Assembly: GCF_004379255.2 (NCBI RefSeq)
Contig: NC_056050.1
Coordinates: forward strand, 17,353,514 to 17,417,513
Direction of reading: 5' to 3'
Source of the DNA: Salvia splendens
Lineage: Eukaryota > Streptophyta > Magnoliopsida > Lamiales > Lamiaceae
DNA length: 64,000 bases
Shown: one piece after another, positions 57,149-64,000 of the stretch
Numbering within the stretch: position 1 is the stretch's first letter
Layout: the number at the start of each line of letters is the position of its first letter
Notes under the pieces: generated by a model
The model's input: the letters and a program-made list of their open reading frames with translations, nothing else
Databases searched by the model: none
Told to the model about the DNA's origin: nothing
Made by a program: the position numbers and the translations under genes

Positions 57149-57598
57149 CTAGTTTTACCACCCGTGCTATGCACGGGCCATGAAACTTTTAATAAATTCT
57201 AAGATAAAAGAACCCAAAAAAGTAGATGATTAACATTTGTATAATTATACGTGCAAGCAGAGAATTTTGTGTTTGTAAAAAAACACATAGTAAAATATCC
57301 AGACAAATGCATAAGTGTCTCTTTATACATACCACAAAATTATTATGAATTTGAAAAGCAGATATGAGGGGAACAAATAAAATATAATACAGAATAAAGA
57401 AGAGATAATGATACTTATATACATACATTATACGTAAGACAATAGTAAAATAAGTTTAGTAAAAAACGCAATGTCATAGCAACATACTTATACTTACACA
57501 TACATTAAAAATCCAAAAGTTCATAAGTTTTGAAGAACTTCTTTATAAACAATGTTAACAGTAGAATCACCATTGCCTTCACCTTGTTCATCTTTACA
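57149..57598 (-). mobile_element. Helitron 3' terminus, cut by copia C
   Basis: On the minus strand the end reads hairpin CCCGTGC-ATA-GCACGGG (57177-57161), eight bases, then CTAG (57152-57149) followed by host T. A hairpin shortly before CTRR and insertion between A and T define a Helitron 3' end. The element body extends rightwards and is interrupted at 57599 by copia C. Its 5' end is not visible and may lie beyond the window. Confidence 0.7.
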
Positions 57599-57943
57599 TG
57601 TAAAAAATCATGGATTAAATATGCCCGGTCAATGGATTTTGACCAAATAATAAATGTGACGAGACATTTAATTTTGTGAAATTAAATGACATAGCGTCGA
57701 TCTACATTTTACGTAGGTAAATGTAGTATATTCACTTTCTCAAATCCGATTTCCGGTGAGTGAGAAATAGTGGATTAAAGTTGGGCATAATTAGCTTTTA
57801 ATTAAAGCTTGGAGATGGAGCTTAGGGAATAATTAACTAGTGTTAATTATCCCACATTGGAGGATTAACACATCTTTAATGTGTATAAATTAAGTGACTT
57901 TATGTTACTTAATAATTATAGTGGACCAAGATGGGTGAAAGAG

Positions 57944-58016
57944 CCCACACGCGCGCACACGCGCGCGCCGCCGCCGCCCGCCCGCCCGAGCCCGAGCCCG
58001 TGCCCGTGCCCGTGCA

Positions 58017-58050
<34 letters not shown>

Positions 58051-58142
58051 GTCGCGGGCGCGGGCCTCGGGCCTCGGGCCCGGGCCCGATCTCGATCTCG
58101 ATCTTGGACTTGGACTTGGACTTGGACTTGGATCTTGGATCT
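57944..58142. repeat. Drifting hexamer repeat in the copia C U3
   Basis: A chain of six-base repeats that changes stepwise: GCGCGC, then CCGCCG, CCCGAG, CCCGTG, CTCGTG (about six units), GGGCCTC, then GATCTC, GGACTT (about four units) and GGATCT. Each block differs from the next by one or two bases. Confidence 0.9.
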
Positions 58143-58395
58143 TGGCAATTGGTCTTTGGGTGGTCTTTGGGCTTGGTGCTTGGCCCAAACTATTCTTTTT
58201 GGACCACCGCCGAGTCAGCAATCCAAGTGGCTTGACACGTCGTCAAGCGAGGCACAGTCACGGTTGCCACGTGAGAAATCCACACGCTCCACACACGGAT
58301 GGCACACTCCTGCCACACGTCTGTAACCGACGTCGGTTACGAATTGCCATGATGACAGCCATCATGGCTGTTGACCCCCTGCAGTGGACTGAGCC

Positions 58396-58403
58396 TATAA
58401 ATA
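58396..58403 (+). promoter_or_regulatory. TATA box of copia C
   Basis: TATAAATA in the context GAGCCTATAAATAGGCC, about 460 bp before the polyprotein start. Confidence 0.75.
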
Positions 58404-58858
58404 GGCCAGCCATTCCATGCATCACTACACAATTCAAAAAGCATTCTGCATCATAAGCTCTCTCCCTCTCCCTGCATAGTTTTTTCTGTCGAAGCTCTGC
58501 CCTCTCCTCCATCCAGTTCGCCGGAGCTCTGTTGATTGCGGTGCTGCATCAATAGAGACGTAGCCGTTTTACCTTTGGGGACGACACGCCAAACCGAAGA
58601 GCACTACCGGGGCGTATCTCGTCTTGCGGGAAGAGGCCTCCTCGACTCGGCTAATCACACTGGTTTAGTAGTTTCGATTATACGTTGTATTTTTAAGTTC
58701 AGTTCTTCCTTTCCTTTCTTTTGGGTTGTATTACGCCCGGTAGTTATCTTTGTAATCCGAGAAACCAACAATCGCAAGACGAGATAACTTGCGTTTGAAG
58801 GAATTTGGACTTCTAAACTGAACTAAAACTTTCGAAATATTAAACACCTTTGCTGGAG

Positions 58859-61800
58859 ATGTCTACCGACTCCAACACCGCCGCTGCCACCACCGCCGCC
58901 GCCATTCCCTCCACCATGGCGACCACTGGACCGGTCAACACTTCATCGATTCCCTCGATGATGCCAACTTCTGGCTTCCCAGCCGCTTCATCCACCGTCC
59001 CTTGGGTTTGGGACAACCCCTTCGGGGCGTCCACTGGTTCCACCTTTGGTGGTTCGGTTGGTTCCACTTTTAGTGGTTCCTTCGGATCCTTTAATGGATC
59101 GAGTGTTGGTGCCTTCGGGCTCAATACTAGTGTTGGATCTTTCGGGATCAACACGAATGCTGGGGCCTTCGGGTCTCATGCGGGTGCTAGTCCCTTCGGG
59201 GCTGGTACGACCATGGCGGGCTCTATGCCCAACATGAATGGTGGGGGCTCTATGCCCAACCAAGTTGTTGGCTCCTTCGGGGGCAACGGAATTGGTTCCT
59301 TCCAAGGACCAACTGCGGCACCTTTGGCACCAAGAATGATGCCACCTGCCGAGAAGCCACCAAAGTTTGGAGGATCTGACTTCAAGCGGTGGTACCAGAA
59401 GATGTTGTTCTACTTGACAACATTGGGCGTCGCCAACTTCCTCACGGAGAACGAGCCGCCCGCGCCAAGCGACCAAGAGACCAGGCTCGAAGTCATGGCG
59501 GACTATGAAGCTTGGAGAAAAGGGGATTATCTATGTAAAAACTTTATTTTAAGTGCATTAGATGATAGCCTCTATAATGTATACTCCAATGTAACCACAT
59601 CTAAACAAATGTGGGAAAGCCTAGAGAAGAAATATAGCATAGACAATGCTGCAGGGACTGAACAGGTTGTAGCATCCAAGTTTATGGACTACAAGATGGT
59701 CGACTCTCGACCCATCATGGAGCAAGTCCAAGAGCTCCAAATGATCATCCACTCCTTAGTGGCTGAAGGGATGACCTTGCCCGATAAGTTCCTAAGGTGC
59801 ACGATCATTGACAAGCTCCCTCCAAGTTGGAAGGACTTCAAGAGTTATCTCAAGCACAAGCGAAAGCAGATGACCCTTGAAGACTTGATCGTGAAGTTGC
59901 GCATTGAGGCCGACGTGCGCAAAAGTGATCAAAAGGCTAAGGGCTTCACCCCAAATGAAGCCAAAGCCAACCTGTTGGAGCGGGGCGGTCCCTCCAACAA
60001 ACGCCCTCGCCCAAACCGTCCAAACGACAAAGGGAAGGGAAAGCAGCCTTCAAAGAAGTTTGAAGGCGACTGCTACAAATGTGGCAAACCGGGCCACTTT
60101 GCCAAAGACTGCCGCAGCAAGAAGAAGAAGCCGGCAGCCCACGTCGTTGAGAAGGAGTTCAAGGACTGGGATGAGAACGACCTCATTGCAGTGGTCACTG
60201 AAGAGGTTAACCTTGTTGATAACAAGGGAGGCTGGTACATCGACACCGGCGCTACTGCTCATGTTTGCTCCGACAGGAGCAAGTTTGCCTCCTACACTGC
60301 TGTTGAAGGGAGGAAGATCAACATGGGGAATCAAGCATCGTCAGAAGTCCTCGGCGTTGGCAACGTGATTCTCATGATGACGTCTGGCCTAACTATCACT
60401 TTGAAGGATGTGCTGCATGTCCCGGACATCCGCAAGAACCTAGTGTCAGGATCAATACTAGTTAATAAAGGGTTTAAACTTGTATTTGAGTCCGATAGGT
60501 TTGTCTTGTATAAGTTTGGAAAATCCATCGGAAAAGGTTATGTAACCGATGGGCTTTTCAAGCTTAGTGTAGCAACTCGAAGTGTTGCGAAGCCATTGGC
60601 CAATAAGAATAAAGCATCTACTTCCTCTTATTTGATTGAGTCTTCAAATTTGTGGCATTGTAGATTGGGACATGTAAATTCAAAAGCCATTAAAAGATTA
60701 GTAAATTTAGATTTACTAAAGGCTAATGAATTGGATATCCAAGATAAATGTGAAATTTGTCTTGAAGCAAAAATGACTAAGTTGCCGTTTCACTCGGTTG
60801 AACGAAGCACAAAACCCCTTGAATTAATTCACACGGATGTATGTGATTTAAAGATGTTGCAAACTAGAGGTGGTAAAAAGTACTTTATCACTTTCATAGA
60901 TGATTGCACAAGATATTGCTACATTTATCTTTTAAGAAGCAAAGATGAAGCAATAGAGGCGTTCAAAAATTATAAGAACGAAGTTGAGAATCAACTTGGT
61001 TGTAAAATCAAAATGATTCGAAGCGATAGAGGAGGCGAATATGTAGCCCCGTTTGAGGAGTTATGCAACGCAAGTGGTATAATTCATCAAACAACTGCTC
61101 CATATTCACCACAATCCAATGGTGTTGCAGAACGCAAGAATCGAACTCTAAAAGAGATGATGAATGCACTGCTACTCAGTTCAGGATTACCACATAACAT
61201 GTGGGGGGAAGCTGTTTTGACAGCAAACTATATCTTGAATAAAATCCCTCTCAAAGGAAAAGATGTTACTCCTTATGAGTTGTGGAAGGGAAGGAAGCCA
61301 TCCTACAAATACCTCAAAGTGTGGGGGTGTTTGGCAAAGGTGATGGTTCCTCCGCCCAAAGAAGTTACAATCGGACCTAAGACGGTTGATTGCATCTTCA
61401 TTGGATATGCACTTAACAGTAGTGCATATCGATTTGTTGTTCACAAGTCTGAAATATCGACTATCACAGTAGGAACAACAATTGAGTCGAGGAATGCTGT
61501 ATTTCTCGAAAATACCTTTCCTTGCAAAGATAAGGAAAAAGTATCAACCAATTCTGAGACAAGAATTGAAGAAGCCACTAGTTCTAAACAAGTGGAAGAA
61601 GAAGCCACTAGTTCTAAATCAACAGATGCGGAACCTGAATCGCGCAAGCGTGCAAGGCCCGATCCAAAAGATACAGTACTAAGACGTGGTAATAGAGTCA
61701 GAACACCAAAAACTTTTGGTCCTGACTACATTGCTTTCATGTTGGATGAAGAACCAACATCGATAAAAGTAGCCTTTGCTGGCCCAGACGGGCTGCATTG

Positions 61801-63292
61801 GAGAGAAGCTGTTCAAAGCGAAATTGATTCAATTTTGCTAAACCACACATGGGTGTTGGTTGATTTGCCCGAAGGTGCTAAACCTTTAGGATGCAAATGG
61901 GTTCTTAAAAGAAAGTTTAAGGCCGATGGAACAGTTGATAAGTATAAAGCCCGATTAGTAGTAAAGGGTTTTAAACAAAAAGAAGGACATGACTTCTTCG
62001 ATACCTATTCACCTGTAACAAGGATTACATCTATCCGGGTGCTTCTCGCTATTGCTGCATTGCACAATCTCGAGATTCATCAAATGGATGTAAAGACCGC
62101 GTTTCTGAATGGTGAACTAGAAGACGAAATCTACATGGAACAACCCGAAGGGTTTGTAGTACCTGGACAAGAGAAAAAGGTATGCAAGCTCGTGAAATCC
62201 CTATATGGATTGAAACAAGCGCCATTGCAATGGCACTTGAAGTTTGATAATGTGATGTTATCAAATGGGTTTAAAATCAACGAGTGCGACAAATGTGTCT
62301 ACATCAAGAGCACTAATAACGGTCATGTTATAGTGTGTCTCTACGTTGATGATATGTTAATCTTGGGTAGCAACACTCAAGTAATTAACGATACAAAGGC
62401 CATGTTAAAGAGAAACTTTGACATGAAAGACATGGGTCTAGCCGATGTAATTCTTGGAATGAAGATTTTAAGAACGAATGATGGAATCATCTTAACACAA
62501 TCACATTATGTTGAGAAGATATTGAATAAATTCAAAGCCTATGATGGCGCGCCGGTTAAGACTCCAATTGAACTCGACGTTCACTTGAGCAAAAACAAAG
62601 GCGAGCCCGTTGCACAAGAAGAGTATGCACGGGTCATCGGGTGCATTATGTACTTGACTAATTGCACTCGACCTGACATTGCTTGTGCCGTGAACAAGTT
62701 AAGTCGTTACACGAGCAATCCAAGCAAAGAGCATTGGAGAGCTCTTGTGAGGGTTTTGAGATATTTAAAACACACTCAAAATCTTGGGCTACACTTCTCG
62801 AGATACCCCCCGGTGCTTGAAGGGTACTGTGATGCCAATTGGATATCCGATAATAGAGACTCACTTTCAACAAGTGGATATGTCTTTACTATTGGGGGTG
62901 GTGCTGTATCGTGGAAATCCACAAAACAGACCTGTATAGCCCGATCAACAATGGAATCGGAGTTCATTGCCTTGGATAAGGCTGGTGAGGAAGCCGAGTG
63001 GCTTAAGAACTTCCTTGAAGACATTCCATGTTGGTCTAAGCCAGTGCCACCAGTGCTGATTCACTGCGATAGCCAAGCGGCTATTGGAAGGGCAAACAAT
63101 GGTTTCTATAACGGTAAGTCTCGACATATACGTCGACGACATAACACCGTGAGACATTTGATCACAACAGGGGTGATTACAATTGACTATGTGAAGTCAA
63201 TAGATAATCTAGCGGATCCGCTAACCAAAGGGTTAAACCGTGATCAAATGAATAAGTTGCTAGAGGGAATGGGTTTGAAATCCACAAACTAA
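58859..63292 (+). CDS. Copia C gag-pol polyprotein (1,477 aa, uninterrupted)
   Basis: One open frame for all retrotransposon proteins. In order (residue numbers approximate): a Gly/Ser/Phe-rich N-terminus at 50-160 with eight FG dipeptides; UBN2-type Gag, 165-360; CCHC knuckle [14 protein letters not shown], 405-418; aspartic protease DTGA at 462; integrase with HHCC zinc site (His600, His605, Cys631, Cys634) and catalytic Asp660, Asp723, Glu758, the last two spaced 35 apart; copia-type reverse transcriptase with YVDD at 1162-1165; RNase H including DSQAAIG near 1403; end KSTN. No stops, frameshifts or missing catalytic residues seen. I chose the ATG at 58859 ([12 protein letters not shown]) as the first ATG in frame after the leader. 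The length suits plant copia elements. Gag and Pol share one frame, so the Gag-to-Pol ratio must be set by another route such as splicing or processing. Confidence 0.96.
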   Translation: MSTDSNTAAATTAAAIPSTMATTGPVNTSSIPSMMPTSGFPAASSTVPWVWDNPFGASTGSTFGGSVGSTFSGSFGSFNGSSVGAFGLNTSVGSFGINTNAGAFGSHAGASPFGAGTTMAGSMPNMNGGGSMPNQVVGSFGGNGIGSFQGPTAAPLAPRMMPPAEKPPKFGGSDFKRWYQKMLFYLTTLGVANFLTENEPPAPSDQETRLEVMADYEAWRKGDYLCKNFILSALDDSLYNVYSNVTTSKQMWESLEKKYSIDNAAGTEQVVASKFMDYKMVDSRPIMEQVQELQMIIHSLVAEGMTLPDKFLRCTIIDKLPPSWKDFKSYLKHKRKQMTLEDLIVKLRIEADVRKSDQKAKGFTPNEAKANLLERGGPSNKRPRPNRPNDKGKGKQPSKKFEGDCYKCGKPGHFAKDCRSKKKKPAAHVVEKEFKDWDENDLIAVVTEEVNLVDNKGGWYIDTGATAHVCSDRSKFASYTAVEGRKINMGNQASSEVLGVGNVILMMTSGLTITLKDVLHVPDIRKNLVSGSILVNKGFKLVFESDRFVLYKFGKSIGKGYVTDGLFKLSVATRSVAKPLANKNKASTSSYLIESSNLWHCRLGHVNSKAIKRLVNLDLLKANELDIQDKCEICLEAKMTKLPFHSVERSTKPLELIHTDVCDLKMLQTRGGKKYFITFIDDCTRYCYIYLLRSKDEAIEAFKNYKNEVENQLGCKIKMIRSDRGGEYVAPFEELCNASGIIHQTTAPYSPQSNGVAERKNRTLKEMMNALLLSSGLPHNMWGEAVLTANYILNKIPLKGKDVTPYELWKGRKPSYKYLKVWGCLAKVMVPPPKEVTIGPKTVDCIFIGYALNSSAYRFVVHKSEISTITVGTTIESRNAVFLENTFPCKDKEKVSTNSETRIEEATSSKQVEEEATSSKSTDAEPESRKRARPDPKDTVLRRGNRVRTPKTFGPDYIAFMLDEEPTSIKVAFAGPDGLHWREAVQSEIDSILLNHTWVLVDLPEGAKPLGCKWVLKRKFKADGTVDKYKARLVVKGFKQKEGHDFFDTYSPVTRITSIRVLLAIAALHNLEIHQMDVKTAFLNGELEDEIYMEQPEGFVVPGQEKKVCKLVKSLYGLKQAPLQWHLKFDNVMLSNGFKINECDKCVYIKSTNNGHVIVCLYVDDMLILGSNTQVINDTKAMLKRNFDMKDMGLADVILGMKILRTNDGIILTQSHYVEKILNKFKAYDGAPVKTPIELDVHLSKNKGEPVAQEEYARVIGCIMYLTNCTRPDIACAVNKLSRYTSNPSKEHWRALVRVLRYLKHTQNLGLHFSRYPPVLEGYCDANWISDNRDSLSTSGYVFTIGGGAVSWKSTKQTCIARSTMESEFIALDKAGEEAEWLKNFLEDIPCWSKPVPPVLIHCDSQAAIGRANNGFYNGKSRHIRRRHNTVRHLITTGVITIDYVKSIDNLADPLTKGLNRDQMNKLLEGMGLKSTN

Positions 63293-63858
63293 AGAATTGT
63301 CATAGTGGTAACCCAACCATGATGACTGGAGATCCCAAGAACTTGGTTCAAAGGGACAACTAAGCTATGAGAGTTCATGGAAAAACACTCAAACTATATC
63401 TATTCCCTAGAGAGCAATAGAGTGTTGGAGAACTTGCCTCGTGGTAAAGGCTAAGTCTATGACTTTTAATGGTTCTTAAGGATCTCAAAGAGATGGAATT
63501 CTCAAAGAGACCAAGTATGGCAAGGTACTTGACTAAGAATCACCTACGTAAGTGCGAAGTGTGGTCGCTTCATAAAAAACGCACTTATGAATCCAAAGTG
63601 GTGTCCAAGACCGCAATGGACACAAAACGTGAGAACGGATGAGGTTGAGGTGTTTAAGTGTTAACACCATTGTCTCGGTGCACGCCGTGGGGGATTAGTT
63701 CAAAGCATCGCGCTACTAAGCCGCCTGTGTATCCGATGGTGTCGACTATGGAGGGTTCAAAGTCAACAACTACCTATCCTTATGCTTATATACCTCGCGA
63801 GGGTTGAGCTTGTGTCTGCATGCATATGCATTCGGCTATTTCCACTCATGTGGGGGAT
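63293..63858 (+). other. Copia C 3' untranslated region and polypurine tract
   Basis: Non-coding, ending in the tract TGTGGGGGAT (63849-63858) that primes plus-strand synthesis next to the 3' LTR. Confidence 0.8.
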
Positions 63859-64000
63859 TGTAAAAAATCATGGATTAAATATGCCCGGTCAATGGATTTT
63901 GACCAAATAATAAATGTGACGAGACATTTAATTTTGTGAAATTAAATGACATAGCGTCGATCTACATTTTACGTAGGTAAATGTAGTATATTCACTTTCT
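63859..64000 (+). repeat. 3' LTR of copia C (first 142 bp, cut by window edge)
   Basis: Identical over its whole visible length to 57599-57740. Confidence 0.96.

Larger units (their letters stand above)
57599..58858 (+). repeat. 5' LTR and leader of copia C (inner boundary unresolved)
   Basis: Contains the U3 with a hexamer-repeat tract (57944-58142), the TATA box at 58396, then the transcribed leader up to the ATG at 58859. The LTR's 3' boundary cannot be set because the other LTR is cut by the window edge. Confidence 0.75.
57599..64000 (+). mobile_element. Ty1/copia retrotransposon C, intact (right LTR runs off window)
   Basis: The 5' LTR starts TGTAAAAAATCATGG at 57599 and the same start recurs at 63859 after a TGTGGGGGAT polypurine tract. 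The 142 bases of the 3' LTR in view are identical to the 5' LTR. Between them is a single uninterrupted polyprotein. No TGGTATCAGAGC-type PBS follows the 5' LTR, so the primer must differ, and I cannot fix the inner LTR boundary. A different copia lineage from A and B. Structure and LTR identity suggest a recent and possibly still active insertion. Confidence 0.93.

Noticed and set aside
57881..58456. Long frames on both strands around 58 kb (up to 191 codons)
   Set aside because: Produced by the hexamer repeat tract in the LTR, where every frame stays open; low-complexity Pro/Ser/Leu/Arg protein.
59904..60368. 154-codon frame inside copia C
   Set aside because: Out-of-frame reading of the intact polyprotein.
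1..64000. CRISPR array, bacterial operons, tRNA or rRNA genes
   Set aside because: No regular spacer-repeat array, no complete tRNA cloverleaf and no rRNA-like segment was found; the gene structure is eukaryotic.

Overview
The window is plant nuclear DNA from a eudicot; I cannot fix the species from sequence alone. This rests on spliced genes with GT-AG introns, two nuclear genes for chloroplast proteins, plant-type transposons (hAT, PIF/Harbinger, Stowaway-like MITEs, a Helitron end) and Ty1/copia retrotransposons primed by initiator-Met tRNA. Nothing bacterial is present: no operons, CRISPR array or bacterial insertion sequences.

Only two host genes are clear. At the left edge, on the minus strand, is exon 1 of a chloroplast thioredoxin of the f type; its intron runs off the window. 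At 22.9-25.5 kb, on the plus strand, is a complete six-exon gene for the plastid biotin carboxyl carrier protein of acetyl-CoA carboxylase (269 aa, biotinyl-lysine motif present). Functionally the two would meet in the chloroplast stroma, thioredoxin f as a light-linked redox regulator and BCCP in fatty-acid synthesis. Their presence in one window says nothing about co-regulation.

Most of the rest is mobile DNA, often nested. 1.76-6.39 kb: an intact hAT element with an 8-bp target duplication, a two-exon 829-aa transposase, terminal arrays rich in the motif GGTTCCGG, and two adjacent long hairpins just downstream of the transposase. 6.9-8.4 kb: a TIR element containing CA repeats that in turn hold a small hAT element. 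9.1-13.0 kb: decayed PIF/Harbinger sequence with a broken Myb/SANT ORF1. 13.7-19.4 kb: a decayed relative of the first hAT element with an LTR fragment and an internal duplication. 19.5-21.5 kb: a Harbinger element with a near-intact but broken transposase. 28.2-29.8 kb: a Harbinger element carrying only a frameshifted ORF1. 30.6-37.4 kb (minus) and 46.0-53.1 kb (plus): two related, broken copia elements with both LTRs, PBS and target duplications. 38.5-43.7 kb: two convergent decayed hAT copies forming a large imperfect inverted repeat, one split by a 2.0-kb solo LTR. 57.1 kb: a Helitron 3' end, cut off by a third copia element (57.6 kb to beyond the right edge) whose 1,477-residue polyprotein is uninterrupted and whose two LTRs are identical over the 142 bases visible.

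The most notable items are the intact hAT element with its built-in hairpins, the young copia element with an FG-dipeptide-rich Gag N-terminus and a drifting hexamer repeat in its U3, and the convergent hAT pair. All identities are from reading motifs and repeats by eye; no database search was run.
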